A stretch of 64,000 nt of DNA from Shewanella xiamenensis (GCF_014647135.1 NZ_BMOP01000010.1:81178-145177), one strand, 5' to 3'; positions 18,529 to 27,642 are shown, numbered from the stretch's first letter. Notes: generated by a model not told the origin, from the sequence alone. Translations and numbers: made by a program.

Positions 18529-20523
18529 CTACTTGGTAATCGGTGGTAGTGGGACAATTTCAAAGTTGGCATCGAACTGGACTAAGGTTGACATAATTTT
18601 ACCGAAAGCGGTTTTATCGCCTTCCAGTTTGGCACTGCCGTTAGCCAGCAAGTCTTTAAGGGTCGTTTTACCGAGTAAAATACCGGTAATATAACGCTTA
18701 TCAATATAAAGATTGGTATCAGCCTCCATCGGCTTATCAACTTGAATATTGCTTAAATTACCATTGCTTAGCTCTACATAGAGCGTTTCTTTAGTGTCAG
18801 GATTAATCACATTAAGCCTTAACAGCCCAAGCTCAGCGGCCTTGATGCTATCGACTTTGACGGCGAGAAAGTCAAACAGGGTTGAGATATCCATTTCACC
18901 TAAAATATCAGCTGAGGCTGATTTAGGTGCACCGGGCTGGACTCCTGTGCGTAACTCTTGGGCACCCGTCAGATAAATATTGCGCCAGCCAGCGCCTTCG
19001 GCTTGATAACCCAGTTGCTCATAGGTATCGGCAAGTAATTGTCTGGCTTCTGTGTTATTAGGTTCTGCCATCACCACTTTATTGAGTGCTGTGGCTACAA
19101 AACGGTATTCGCCTTTGGCATAGTCGGTTTTGGCATGTTTAAGCACGGCGTTAGCGCCGCCCATATACTCTACAAATTTGGCGGATTCATCCTTTGTGGG
19201 TAGTGGGTTTAAGTTGGCCGGATTCATATCAAAATAGCCTAAATACATGTTGTACACGGCTTTAGCATTGTGGCTATAGGTGCCGTGATAACCATTGGTA
19301 TACCAAGTATCACGAACGGCTTTGGGGATTGTGGTTTGAATCGCATCGCCAATATCTTGAATACCCACACCATTATTGGCTAAACGCAGGGTTTGATTAT
19401 GGACTAGGCCATAGTTATCCCTTTGCATTCTTAAGTAGGCGTTGACATCCGTATTACCAAACACGGGCGCGGAGTGTGCTTCAAACAGTACCTGCGCATC
19501 ATCACCAAAGCGTGTTAGCAACGCATTGATATCTTTAGACCATTTGATGGCGTCCCGTACTTTTGCCCCACGTAAGGTGTAAATGTTGTGCATGCCATGG
19601 TAGGTGAGTTCAGCCGTCCATAGAGCCTTCATTGAGGGAATATAGGTGGCCATTTCCGACGCAGCTTCTGTGCCCGAGGCATCCATAAACACCATTTCGA
19701 TACCATCGATAGTCAGCGTTTCCCATTTATCTTTGCTGTTAAGGGTGATATCGGGTTTTACATAGGTGACTTCGCCTTTGGATAAGCCTTTGGCAAGTGC
19801 GGCATCGACAATGCCTTGTTCGTTTCGCTCTAATGTGGCGCCATATTGATAGGCGGCGCGGCGGCTCATGGCATTTCCTGCGAGGACGTTTTCGTCAACA
19901 ATTTCTTTGGTGATGTTATGGGAACCATAGACTTTGACGTTTGGAAACATGTCTTTAATGGCGCGGGAACCGCCAAAATGATCTCCATGGCTGTGGGAAT
20001 AAATCATCGCGACAACAGGTAAATCATTGCCCTCTGGTAAATGTTTAAGCGCAAATTCAAGGGACAACTTTGCCGATTCTTTGGTGAGTAGCACGTCATA
20101 CAGGATCCAGCCTGTTTTACCGCGGATAAGGGTTAAGTTGGCTAAGTCGGTGCCGCGCACTTGATAGATGCCATCGGTGACCTTGTATAAGCCGTTAGAC
20201 ACCATATTCAGCTGGGCTTGACGATACAGTGACGGGTTAACTGTGTCAGGAGTTTTATCGCCAATAAAGCTGAAATCGGCCCGTAAAATCGCTGCCGTAG
20301 GTTCATCGAGTTCGGCGATAAGATTCTTCGAAAACGCTTCAAAGGCTTTTTTATCGGTAAAGTTAAGGGTGGCTGCTGTGGCCTTGTTCACCTCTATGGT
20401 TTGTTTGGTAGCAGGCTTGCCTTGATAGTGCAGGCTGATGTGTTCATGCTCGTGTTCAGCGGCGACTGCGCTTAAGGAGAAGCTGGCGAGAATACTGATT
20501 GTCATCAAAGATTTTTGCATCAT
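18529..20523 (-). CDS. Alkyl sulfatase-type metallo-beta-lactamase superfamily hydrolase, exported
   Basis: This 664-residue protein resembles alkylsulfatases of the SdsA/BDS1 type, which hydrolyse alkyl sulfates such as SDS to an alcohol and sulfate with two zinc ions. A signal peptide ends at about residue 22 (SAVAA) and is followed by a His-rich HEHEHEH segment. The zinc motif SHSHGDH has His177, His179, Asp181 and His182. Further signatures include AELTYHGMHNIYTLRG (around 303-318). The C-terminal ~125 residues look like the SCP2-like alkylsulfatase C-terminal domain. AGG precedes the ATG. A LysR regulator is encoded divergently 104 bp away. The real substrate is not shown by the sequence. 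Confidence 0.88.
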   Translation of the reverse strand: MMQKSLMTISILASFSLSAVAAEHEHEHISLHYQGKPATKQTIEVNKATAATLNFTDKKAFEAFSKNLIAELDEPTAAILRADFSFIGDKTPDTVNPSLYRQAQLNMVSNGLYKVTDGIYQVRGTDLANLTLIRGKTGWILYDVLLTKESAKLSLEFALKHLPEGNDLPVVAMIYSHSHGDHFGGSRAIKDMFPNVKVYGSHNITKEIVDENVLAGNAMSRRAAYQYGATLERNEQGIVDAALAKGLSKGEVTYVKPDITLNSKDKWETLTIDGIEMVFMDASGTEAASEMATYIPSMKALWTAELTYHGMHNIYTLRGAKVRDAIKWSKDINALLTRFGDDAQVLFEAHSAPVFGNTDVNAYLRMQRDNYGLVHNQTLRLANNGVGIQDIGDAIQTTIPKAVRDTWYTNGYHGTYSHNAKAVYNMYLGYFDMNPANLNPLPTKDESAKFVEYMGGANAVLKHAKTDYAKGEYRFVATALNKVVMAEPNNTEARQLLADTYEQLGYQAEGAGWRNIYLTGAQELRTGVQPGAPKSASADILGEMDISTLFDFLAVKVDSIKAAELGLLRLNVINPDTKETLYVELSNGNLSNIQVDKPMEADTNLYIDKRYITGILLGKTTLKDLLANGSAKLEGDKTAFGKIMSTLVQFDANFEIVPLPPITK

Positions 20524-20588
20524 TTTACCTACCGATAAGTGGGATTGTGTCGTTGATGGTTTGAGTATAGCCAGCTTGTATATTTAGA

Positions 20589-20600
20589 TAACTCGAGTTA
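20589..20600. promoter_or_regulatory. Palindrome in alkylsulfatase/LysR divergent promoter
   Basis: The 12-bp perfect palindrome TAACTCGAGTTA lies in the 104-bp spacer between the divergent genes, flanked by AT-rich DNA. LysR-type regulators usually bind dyads in exactly such spacers, so this is a candidate operator. The binding itself is inference. Confidence 0.5.
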
Positions 20601-20627
20601 GCTTTGGTTGTAATATTTATCTTGTGA

Positions 20628-21587
20628 ATGAGTGTTTTCCCTATGCCGCCACAAAAGCCGTTAGATTTAAACTTATTACGTGTGTTTATGGTGGTTTATC
20701 GTACACGTTCGTTTACCCAAGCGGCGCAGGAGTTAGATTTAACCCAGTCTTCCGTGAGTAATGCCATTGGCCGATTGAGAGTATGGGTCGGAGAGTCGCT
20801 GTTTACTCGGGTTGGGCGTGGAATTGAACCAACCGCAGTAGCTCGAGAGATGTATCGCAAGTTTGAGCAACCCATGGCCGATATCGAAACCGTATTACTT
20901 GGGTTTGAGCATTTTGATCCCCGCTCAAGCCAGCGGCGCTTTTATGTATATGCCAATGAGTCGGTTATTGAAACGCTGCAAGCAGGTGTACAAGCTTTAT
21001 TGTTGGATGCGGATATCGAAGTGATTTTTCGTGAATCGCCGCCACAGGAGGCTGAGTTATATCGCGATATCTTGCTTGAGCGGGTTGCGGTGGCGATCGA
21101 TATTAAACCTGCGCAGCAAACTTTGCTCTCAAGTAAATTACTCTTTACTGAACGTTTAGTCTGTATTGCCAGTAAGCAGCATCCTCGTATTCATGGAGCC
21201 ATTACTCATCAACAGTATTTTGAGGAGAAACACGTATTTTTAAATTTGCGGCGTTTTAATTTGACGGCGGGGGATTTGTTTACTGAAGGCGTGTTACCAA
21301 GGCGCAGGATGTACAGTGAACAGTCCTCTCTATTAAGTATGTTTGCAACCGTAGGTAAAAGTGAGGCGATAGGTATTGCCCCTTTACGTTATGCCAGTCA
21401 ATACGCTGAAATGTTTGGCCTACAAATACTACCTATGCCACTAAAAACAAGACCAATTGATTTATATATGGTGTGGAGCAGTAAATATACCCAAAACCCG
21501 AGCCATCAATGGTTACGACGTTTATTACTCAGTGCCAGTACCATGACAACAAATGAAAAAGCACTGGTTCAGGCTCGTAGCGAGTGA
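20628..21587 (+). CDS. LysR-family transcriptional regulator
   Basis: This 319-residue protein has an N-terminal winged helix-turn-helix of LysR type: the segment from LDLNLLRVF to SVSNAIGRLR covers residues about 13-50. A periplasmic-binding-like effector domain follows (about 95-305). It is divergent from the alkyl-sulfatase gene and probably regulates it, as LysR members often do for their neighbour. The start at 20628 lacks a clear ribosome site; the ATG at 20643 (MPPQKPLDL) is equally possible. Confidence 0.88.
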   Translation: MSVFPMPPQKPLDLNLLRVFMVVYRTRSFTQAAQELDLTQSSVSNAIGRLRVWVGESLFTRVGRGIEPTAVAREMYRKFEQPMADIETVLLGFEHFDPRSSQRRFYVYANESVIETLQAGVQALLLDADIEVIFRESPPQEAELYRDILLERVAVAIDIKPAQQTLLSSKLLFTERLVCIASKQHPRIHGAITHQQYFEEKHVFLNLRRFNLTAGDLFTEGVLPRRRMYSEQSSLLSMFATVGKSEAIGIAPLRYASQYAEMFGLQILPMPLKTRPIDLYMVWSSKYTQNPSHQWLRRLLLSASTMTTNEKALVQARSE

Positions 21588-21635
21588 ATCAGCGCTTTTT
21601 GCGTGTTTATCTTATTGTTTTAAGACGGAATCTAT

Positions 21636-22496
21636 TTACTGTCTGGCTAACCTGTGGCTTTCACCCGGATGCTCAAAGTCACTGCGGTAGGGGTTAATGT
21701 CTAAGCCGCCACGACGGGTGTAGCGGGCGTATACAGTTAACTTAGCACAGTGACAGTAATGTTTTAGGTCGACAAAAATTCGCTCGACACATTGTTCGTG
21801 AAACTCATTATGTTGGCGGAACGAAATCAAATAGCGCAGTAATTTTTCGCGATCGATTTTTGGCCCTTGATAACGGATCATCACACTGCCCCAATCGGGT
21901 TGAGAGGTAATTAAGCAGTTTGATTTCAATAGATTAGAATTGAGTGTCTCAGCGACAATCTGTTTTTCATCTGTGCTGTTTTCAAGATAATCAGGATTAA
22001 AATCATAATCACTGACTTCAATATCCAGATCGTCAATGCAAGTGCCTGGCAGTTCGACGACACGTTGAATTCCAAAACTTTTAGGCTCAATAATCTTAAC
22101 GTTAACATCGCCTTGGGCACATTCACTTAGATCTTTAACTAAGGTTTTTTGCACCGCATCGATATTGTCGAACTTGGTTTGATTAAAACTGTTTAAATAC
22201 AGTTTGAAGGATTTTGACTCGATCAGATTTTGGCTTGCATGACTTAGCTGAATGTCGGCGATAGCCACCATAGGTTTACCCTTGGCATTTAGCCAAGACA
22301 GCTCATAGGCCGTCCAGATATCGGCTCCGTGGAAAGGTAAACTCTCCGCAGTCAGGTTGATAGCGTTACGGTTAAGTGAGCGAGGAACCCCTTGCAGCAG
22401 CGATGCATCATACTCGGCTTGGTAATCAGTAGCTTTACCTAAAGTTAAGCTCGCAAGTTCTTTTGCATCACTATAGGGATCGTGATTCTGTGTCAT
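21636..22496 (-). CDS. queF: NADPH-dependent 7-cyano-7-deazaguanine reductase QueF
   Basis: QueF reduces preQ0 to preQ1 with NADPH in queuosine biosynthesis, a tRNA anticodon modification. The 286-residue length fits the two-lobed E. coli-type QueF. The catalytic Cys is in [12 protein letters not shown], and the substrate/NADPH region includes [12 protein letters not shown] and [12 protein letters not shown]. The open frame extends 65 codons upstream into the divergent syd gene; I place the start at the ATG at 22496 (MTQNHDPY), with ATG 22511 as an alternative. The shared spacer with syd is only 59 bp. Confidence 0.95.
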   Translation of the reverse strand: MTQNHDPYSDAKELASLTLGKATDYQAEYDASLLQGVPRSLNRNAINLTAESLPFHGADIWTAYELSWLNAKGKPMVAIADIQLSHASQNLIESKSFKLYLNSFNQTKFDNIDAVQKTLVKDLSECAQGDVNVKIIEPKSFGIQRVVELPGTCIDDLDIEVSDYDFNPDYLENSTDEKQIVAETLNSNLLKSNCLITSQPDWGSVMIRYQGPKIDREKLLRYLISFRQHNEFHEQCVERIFVDLKHYCHCAKLTVYARYTRRGGLDINPYRSDFEHPGESHRLARQ

Positions 22497-22555
22497 CAAT
22501 ACTGTTTCCATGTCAAAATAGGCGCACATTATACCCGAAATTGGATTGTGCTTAA

Positions 22556-23206
22556 GTGTCTTGTCTGCCTGCTCTCGATAAATTTTTGCAAAACTATCAT
22601 CAGTCTTACCTATCAACTTTAGGCGAATTACCGCGATATTACCCGCGAGGTGAGCCATCTTTGTGCATTCAAGGAGAGTTTGATGAATCATCCGATGAGG
22701 CGGTGAGCTGGTTACCTGTTAAACGTGAACAAGTAGGCAGCTTTGCGAATGTTGAGCATGCACTTGAACTTAAATTATGGCCTGATATCAATTACTTCTA
22801 TGGTGAGTATTTTGCGGCGCCCGTGCTATTTGATTCACCATGGGGCACAGGAGAATTACTACAGGTATGGAACGAGGCGGATTTTGACGCGTTGCAGCAA
22901 AATATTATCGGTCACTTAATGATGAAGCAAAAACTTAAGCAACCGCCCACCTGGTTTATTGGTTTGCTTGATGAGGGCGATAAGATGCTAACGGTGGATA
23001 ATGCCGATGGTAGTGTATGGGTGGAAATCCCCGGCGAGCTTCCCTCTACCCAATTGGCGCCGAGTTTAGCGGCGTTTATTGAGGCGTTATCGCCACGTAT
23101 CGCGCCGCCCGTGAAACATGAAGAATTGCCTATGCCAGCGCTCGAGCATCCTGGGATTTTTGCCAGCTTTAAACGTATGTGGCACAACCTGATTGGTAAG
23201 CGTTAA
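22556..23206 (+). CDS. syd: SecY-interacting protein Syd
   Basis: This 216-residue protein matches Syd, a peripheral cytoplasmic protein that binds SecY and may take part in quality control of the SecYEG translocon. Family signatures include [26 protein letters not shown] and the segment [19 protein letters not shown]. The start is GTG at 22556 ([12 protein letters not shown]), divergent from queF. It appears to be a single gene. Confidence 0.93.
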   Translation: MSCLPALDKFLQNYHQSYLSTLGELPRYYPRGEPSLCIQGEFDESSDEAVSWLPVKREQVGSFANVEHALELKLWPDINYFYGEYFAAPVLFDSPWGTGELLQVWNEADFDALQQNIIGHLMMKQKLKQPPTWFIGLLDEGDKMLTVDNADGSVWVEIPGELPSTQLAPSLAAFIEALSPRIAPPVKHEELPMPALEHPGIFASFKRMWHNLIGKR

Positions 23207-23238
23207 GCGCGTTGAAATGCAGCAAGGCCTAAACATAG

Positions 23239-23273
23239 TAAACTCGACATGCATATCTAGCCTGTCGAGTTTA
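23239..23273. terminator. Possible bidirectional terminator between syd and DUF2310 gene
   Basis: An 11-bp stem (TAAACTCGACA) with a 13-nt loop lies between convergent genes. There is no long T-run after the stem, so termination is likely but not certain. Confidence 0.5.
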
Positions 23274-23291
23274 CGCTTCAATAAGGCAAGG

Positions 23292-24065
23292 CTATTGATG
23301 GTCCCAAGACAAGTTAGACACTATGCGGCAAGGTTCGCAGCGAAAGTGAAACATATCCAATAATGGCTCATCGAGCTTCCAGGTGTGACTGCCACAACGC
23401 GGGCAGGGGCGTGCCAGCTCAGATTGCAGATCCTGCCCCCCGACACGATACAAATAATAGTAAGTGGGAATTTTAGTAAGGTATTCGATTCGACCGCGTA
23501 AATCCCAACCTCGTCTAAATAAATCACTGTTTGGGCTCGATAATTCTTCTAGCGCTGCAAACTCTGCCTTAGTGGCGGCCGCCATTTGTAACTCATCACA
23601 GGCTTGCCACTCGGTTTGCCAGCGGATAACTCGCTTATGATCGCCATTAAAGGTCGCAGGGATTTGATACAGCGGAATAGGCAATAAGTTATCACCACTA
23701 CGCAGGGGGGAACACATATGCACATAGCTAGTGTAGAGCAACTGCCAGCTGGGTGGCTCAGTGTTACTGACCTCAGAATTAATATCCTGACCGATAAACT
23801 TTTCACGTGGCGCCAGTAGTTTAGCCTCGGTTAATTCCGCCAGCGCTTTTTTCACCCAAGGGCTGTGGTAACGATGGGCCAAACTGTTTTTTTCCGGCGT
23901 GAGTAGGCGTACTCGAAATTCGCCCTCATTAAAGGCTACGGCAAATTCGCGGCCGAGGATTTGGCCATTAGCGCGATAGGCTTCGAGTAATTGATTGATG
24001 GCACGTTCTGCCGCACTGATGGTGGTATCGGCAAAGCATTCAAAGCGCAATTCGGTGACAAACAT
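23292..24065 (-). CDS. DUF2310 family zinc-ribbon-containing protein
   Basis: This 257-residue protein matches the DUF2310 family found in Shewanella and relatives. The C-terminus has a zinc ribbon with CxxC pairs at Cys221/224 (CPRCG) and Cys243/246 (CEPC). The N-terminal two thirds is a mixed alpha/beta region of unknown role. The start ATG overlaps the stop of the upstream gene (TAATG), so the two are probably co-translated. Function is unknown; the zinc ribbon suggests nucleic-acid or protein binding. Confidence 0.8.
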   Translation of the reverse strand: MFVTELRFECFADTTISAAERAINQLLEAYRANGQILGREFAVAFNEGEFRVRLLTPEKNSLAHRYHSPWVKKALAELTEAKLLAPREKFIGQDINSEVSNTEPPSWQLLYTSYVHMCSPLRSGDNLLPIPLYQIPATFNGDHKRVIRWQTEWQACDELQMAAATKAEFAALEELSSPNSDLFRRGWDLRGRIEYLTKIPTYYYLYRVGGQDLQSELARPCPRCGSHTWKLDEPLLDMFHFRCEPCRIVSNLSWDHQ

Positions 24066-24448
24066 TAAGCGGATTTTCCTTGGGATTCGAGTTGACTGAC
24101 ACGTTGTTTCAGCTCGATAAGTTCATTTCTGAGTTGCATGATCTCGTTGTTTTTTAACGCGAGGGCCTGTTCAATGCCTTGTTGCAACTGGGCTAACTGT
24201 TGCGCCAATGTGGCGACTGTGAGTGGCGAAGCATCGGTGGTATGTGTTTCTTCAATCACGGGCTGTGATTGGGCCGCTAAACGTTCCCGCTCGGCTTTAG
24301 GTATCGATTTAAATTGCTGTAATCCTTGGATTAATATCGGCATAGGGATTTTGTTACCGACACGGCTTTTTATCAGGGCAAGGCTTGGTGTTTTACCGCT
24401 GGCTTCGAGTGCGCAGGCTGCTGCTAACACTTGGTCAATGGGACTCAT
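24065..24448 (-). CDS. Hypothetical protein with N-terminal helical domain and C-terminal coiled coil
   Basis: This 127-residue protein has an N-terminal helical part (residues 1-50) of the form seen in small helix-turn-helix proteins (SLALIKSRVGNKIPMPILIQGL). A strong coiled coil lies at about 78-123, with repeated LxxLxxQ and LRNELIELKQRVSQLES heptads. It is probably a dimer. I do not recognise the family with confidence. It overlaps the DUF2310 gene by TAATG, so the pair likely acts together. Confidence 0.7.
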   Translation of the reverse strand: MSPIDQVLAAACALEASGKTPSLALIKSRVGNKIPMPILIQGLQQFKSIPKAERERLAAQSQPVIEETHTTDASPLTVATLAQQLAQLQQGIEQALALKNNEIMQLRNELIELKQRVSQLESQGKSA

Positions 24449-24595
24449 AATAAGTGAAATTCCTTAATGTATATCGTGTTTTTCACTAACTTACTGTGAT
24501 GTGGTTATTTTAGTTTTTATAAATCAATGTATTGCTGTTTGGCATTGATTTTGCTTTTTAACAATTTTTATAACAAGTACACAGGAAGTCATAAT

Positions 24596-24994
24596 ATGAA
24601 CGCAAATATTAATCGCAAACTCATCGCGGTCACGTTTTTAGGGTTAGCAAGCTTAGGTCTTAGCGGTTGTGTGGTCAATGTCGGCGATGGTGAATCTAAG
24701 TGGGATAGCAGCGAATCTTGGGAAAAAACACAGGATAAAAACCGCACTAATCTGACTAAGCTCAGCCTTGGCATGAGCAAAGACCAAGTGATGACGCTAA
24801 TGGGAGCAGCAGACTTTAGCGAGTCCTATTTACAACAAAGCGCAGGACAAGCAGACAAAGAAGTGTTGGTCCTCTTTTATCGCACTCAGCACTCCCATAG
24901 CGATGGTAAAACCACTAAGGATGAATGTACGCCTGTAGTGTTGAGTAACCATGTTTTAGTCGGTTGGGGCGACACTGCGTATCAAAAGATTTAA
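24596..24994 (+). CDS. DUF3192 family lipoprotein
   Basis: This 132-residue protein has a type II signal peptide with lipobox LSGC at residues 22-25. The mature domain resembles small BamE/SmpA-like lipoproteins (LSLGMSKDQVMTLMG), consistent with DUF3192. The start ATG at 24596 is 8 nt after AGGAAG; the frame is open further upstream but has no ribosome site there. Its role is unknown, probably periplasmic or outer-membrane. It ends at a bidirectional terminator shared with the convergent DUF2789 gene. Confidence 0.8.
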   Translation: MNANINRKLIAVTFLGLASLGLSGCVVNVGDGESKWDSSESWEKTQDKNRTNLTKLSLGMSKDQVMTLMGAADFSESYLQQSAGQADKEVLVLFYRTQHSHSDGKTTKDECTPVVLSNHVLVGWGDTAYQKI

Positions 24995-25018
24995 CCCCAA
25001 CTGCCCCAAAATATACTT

Positions 25019-25044
25019 GAAAGCCCTAAAAAATTAGGGCTTTC
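25019..25044. terminator. Bidirectional terminator between DUF3192 and DUF2789 genes
   Basis: An 11-bp perfect stem GAAAGCCCTAA with an AAAA loop, A/T-rich on both sides. The stop codon of the minus-strand DUF2789 gene lies inside one arm. Confidence 0.8.
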
Positions 25045-25267
25045 TTAACTGAGCATCAAGCTGCTCAATCAGTTCGGTCCATTGTGCATCAGCCTCTAAC
25101 GCTTCGGTGAGAAAACTCTTTTGCGCTTGTGTCCAAAAAGGCGCTTCAGTTAAGTGTATTTGTGCTGCCAGCTTGTGAGTCGCAATAAATTGCGCAATAG
25201 CATTGGGTTGGCTCTCTAATCCCAGTTGTTCAAATAGATGGCTTAAATCAATTGGCGTAGTATCCAT
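25034..25267 (-). CDS. DUF2789 family small protein
   Basis: This 77-residue acidic, helical protein begins MDTTPIDLSHLFEQLGLES and contains FWTQAQKSFLTEALEADAQW, matching the DUF2789 family of marine gammaproteobacteria. There is no signal peptide or membrane segment, so it is cytoplasmic. Its function is unknown. The stop codon is part of the shared terminator stem. It is divergent from the GNAT gene. Confidence 0.8.
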   Translation of the reverse strand: MDTTPIDLSHLFEQLGLESQPNAIAQFIATHKLAAQIHLTEAPFWTQAQKSFLTEALEADAQWTELIEQLDAQLRKP

Positions 25268-25412
25268 TCGATCTCTCCCTTGGTTAGCTTTTTATCTAGG
25301 TTATGCATCTCTTTAGGAAATGCAATCGATGATTAAAATTTGCACTTTTTTGTTTCCTTGATACATTGATAAAGACTCATAAGAGTGTGATCTAAATCAA
25401 GGAATTCTAACA

Positions 25413-26051
25413 ATGGACAATAAAACCTTGGATGAGTATCGTGCCGTTTATCTCACCGCAGAAGATTTACGCTTGGCCGCTTCAATTATCTACAATGCGT
25501 ATCATGATGATCCCTTTTTCATTAATGCGTTATCCACCGCGGATAAATTTGCCTACGAACAAAAATTACGCGCCGCAATTCGCGAAGAACTCAATACTCT
25601 ATGGCAACAAAAGCAGGCCTTAATCGGACTCTTCGATGGTGCTCATTTAGTGGGGGTTGCTTGCGTTGTCACCCAAGAAGTGCCACTCGGAGAAGGTCGC
25701 TATTGGCACTGGCGGCTCAAAATGTTGCTGGGTACGGGGTGGCAATCGACCCAAGCTATGATGAAAAAGGAATCGATTATTTTGGAACTGTTACCCAGCC
25801 AGCGTTGTGGGATTTTGCAATTTATTGCCTTAGCGCCAAACGAGCAAGGTAAAGGGCTGGGCCATCAACTTGTTCAAGCGGTAGTGAGTTGGTGCGATGA
25901 GCAGCCAAATCTTGAAGGTATTGGGGTATTCACCTCGCAGGAAGCTCATATGCATTTATTTAAACAACATGATTTTGTTTTCTTGGGTGAATTGACTATT
26001 GGTAGTGTGGTTGGGCAATTACTTTTTTATACAGGCCAACAAGATGAATGA
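25413..26051 (+). CDS. GNAT family N-acetyltransferase
   Basis: This 212-residue protein is a GCN5-related acetyltransferase. The acetyl-CoA binding segment is APNEQGKGLGHQLVQAVVSWC at about 149-169, preceded by the beta strand LQFIAL. The substrate cannot be deduced. It overlaps the next gene by 8 bp, and the two are probably one transcript. TCAAGGAATTCTAACA upstream provides a ribosome site. Confidence 0.88.
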   Translation: MDNKTLDEYRAVYLTAEDLRLAASIIYNAYHDDPFFINALSTADKFAYEQKLRAAIREELNTLWQQKQALIGLFDGAHLVGVACVVTQEVPLGEGRYWHWRLKMLLGTGWQSTQAMMKKESIILELLPSQRCGILQFIALAPNEQGKGLGHQLVQAVVSWCDEQPNLEGIGVFTSQEAHMHLFKQHDFVFLGELTIGSVVGQLLFYTGQQDE

Positions 26052-26349
26052 ACGTTATCGCTCTTTCGCTGAGTTTTATCCTTTCTATCTCTCCCAGCAT
26101 CAAGACAGTCGTTGTCGGCGGCTACATTTTATTGGAAGTATTCTGGTATTGTTATTATTAGGGGCTGCATTTATCACTGCCGCATGGTGGTTGTTGATGC
26201 TGATCCCGCTAGTGGGATATGGATTTGCTTGGGTTGGTCATTTTGTCTTTGAGCGTAATCGACCTGCGACCTTTCAATATCCTTTGTACAGCTTGATGGG
26301 GGATTGGGTGATGTTTGTCCAAATTCTTTTGGGAAAAGTAAAGTATTGA
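26044..26349 (+). CDS. DUF962 (Mpo1-like) membrane protein
   Basis: This 101-residue protein matches DUF962, whose yeast relative Mpo1 is a dioxygenase for 2-hydroxy fatty acids. Conserved features are FYPFYLSQHQDSRCRRLHFIG (the His pair typical of the family), two hydrophobic segments around 26-62, and GHFVFERNRPATFQYP with a further His. The start ATG at 26044 lies within the end of the GNAT gene. The enzymatic role in bacteria is inference. Confidence 0.8.
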   Translation: MNERYRSFAEFYPFYLSQHQDSRCRRLHFIGSILVLLLLGAAFITAAWWLLMLIPLVGYGFAWVGHFVFERNRPATFQYPLYSLMGDWVMFVQILLGKVKY

Positions 26350-26380
26350 ATCTGATATTCCGGTAAGAAGCTGACAAGCG

Positions 26381-26398
26381 TGTGAGAGATCGCTTACA
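26381..26398 (+). promoter_or_regulatory. GacA/UvrY-type upstream activating site for Csr RNA 1
   Basis: The 18-bp imperfect palindrome TGTGAGAGATCGCTTACA fits the TGTAAGNNATNNCTTACA box bound by GacA/UvrY response regulators upstream of csr/rsm RNA genes. It starts 175 bp before the -10 hexamer at 26556, the usual distance class for such sites. Confidence 0.8.
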
Positions 26399-26555
26399 AA
26401 GCCTGTAAGACAATATGTTTTCTTTTTGATTGCTTTATAATCTGTAGTTTTAAAAGTTATTTAATTTCAATTTGTTATAAATTCCATTTTGCTGGTTGAA
26501 TGAGATTTTCCCGGGTTGTTGTTCTTATGGGGGAACAACAAAGACAGAATTCACG

Positions 26556-26561
26556 TAGAAT
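26556..26561 (+). promoter_or_regulatory. -10 element of Csr RNA 1
   Basis: TAGAAT, followed by TTATTTG. The G at 26568 is a good start point. No good -35 is present, as expected for an activator-dependent promoter. The same arrangement recurs at 27643. Confidence 0.65.
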
Positions 26562-26567
26562 TTATTT

Positions 26568-27094
26568 GTCGCCAAAACACATGGATAGCACGGATTGCAA
26601 TACGGGCGAAACGGACGCAAGAAGCAACTAATTTAGGTTCTTGGATTTGAACCTCTGGCGGTAGGAAAACTGTCATAAACCAAGGATAGGCTAAGGAAAA
26701 GCAGGATAGCTTTGTCAAGGATGATACAGGATATAATACTTGTTAGGACGACAGGTTTCAGGATGATAAAGGACAAGCTTAAGGATTAAGCATGTACTCG
26801 GTGCAGGATGTATCGAGTTAAGGGATAAGTATAAGGGTGAACAGCTTGTACTCGTCTATGGAAGGCATTGAGCAGGATGCATTATGGAATGAGTCATAGG
26901 ATGTGACTGGTGCCGGAATAGGATTTCCGGGTCAAAGGATTGAGTGTTATGGTTAAGCCATAACACAGGGAGGATTAGGGATACAGGGATGCTGTAGGAT
27001 GCACGTAAACGCATGGATGGTGCAGGGAGCACAAATAAGCAGGATGGCTTACAGAGAATAAATGGGGCGTACACAGTACGCCCTTTTCTTTTTT
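26568..27094 (+). ncRNA. csrB: CsrB/RsmZ-type CsrA-sequestering small RNA 1
   Basis: This roughly 527-nt RNA has no protein-coding sense. It has about 31 GGA trinucleotides, many as CAGGAT, AAGGAT or TAGGAT, and several in loops of short hairpins, such as AGGTTC-TTGGATTT-GAACCT at about 26634-26653. That is the hallmark of RNAs that bind and titrate the CsrA/RsmA translational regulator. It ends with a strong rho-independent terminator (27065-27094) and starts 7 nt after a -10 hexamer. The 3' module (about 26990-27060) is nearly identical to that of the second RNA downstream. Shewanella is known to carry two csrB genes; which one this is cannot be told from the sequence. The start is inferred from the promoter. 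Confidence 0.88.
27065..27094 (+). terminator. Rho-independent terminator of Csr RNA 1
   Basis: An 8-bp stem GGGCGTAC/GTACGCCC with a 3-nt loop, followed by TTTTCTTTTTT. Confidence 0.92.
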
Positions 27095-27467
27095 GTCTTT
27101 TGAAGCTGCAGCTTGTATCTAGGCATCTTATAAATATTGAATTGCAAATCCGTCCAATCACCCAGTTCACAGCTCATCAAGATTGTAATATCAACCCGCT
27201 TATACATTGATAACAATGCGCAATGATACTTTTGAGTTGCTTGGTTCTAGAGGTTGATACTAACCAAAGTATATGGAACTTGGCGTCGCTTAGAGGCTGT
27301 TCATAATTCTGTGTCAAAATGTCCATTTTTATAATTTTAACGGTAGTGGGATAAAAGAGATTGTCGATTATTGCTCCTTTATGCGGCGATTTACGGCTTG
27401 GTTGGTTCTGAGTCTTTCTTGGCAAGCAAGCTAAATTAGTTGAGAGGATTAAAATTGCCAGTTTCTT
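27095..27467. other. Intergenic DNA between the two Csr RNAs
   Basis: This AT-rich stretch contains no gene that I can support. A weak reverse-strand frame (27177-27425) has no ribosome site and no recognisable protein. GGA motifs are sparse compared with the RNAs on either side. Confidence 0.6.
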
Positions 27468-27485
27468 TGTGAGATATGTCTCACA
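27468..27485 (+). promoter_or_regulatory. GacA/UvrY-type upstream activating site for Csr RNA 2
   Basis: TGTGAGATATGTCTCACA has perfect 7-bp arms around a TATG centre. It starts 175 bp before the -10 at 27643, exactly the same spacing as the first site. A partial TGTAAG repeat follows at about 27490 and again near 27501. Confidence 0.78.
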
Positions 27486-27642
27486 AGCATGTAAGTAATT
27501 TGTAAGTTTTTTGACTGATAAAAACCGTCATATTCCATCAAATATAGTTTAATCAGTGTGTTAGGTTTTGCTTTTAATTATGTCGTTATTATTGCGGTTT
27601 ATCTTTTTATTTTAACTAGCGCAAATTTCATCATGACTATCC

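Noticed and set aside
26856..27170. Reverse-strand open frame overlapping Csr RNA 1, similar to another at 27864-28088
   Set aside because: Both share a short VLPAPSMR motif only because the two RNAs share a 3' module; neither has a ribosome site, and they lie across terminators.
27177..27425. 82-codon reverse-strand frame between the Csr RNAs
   Set aside because: No ribosome binding site, no recognisable family, atypical composition; treated as noise.
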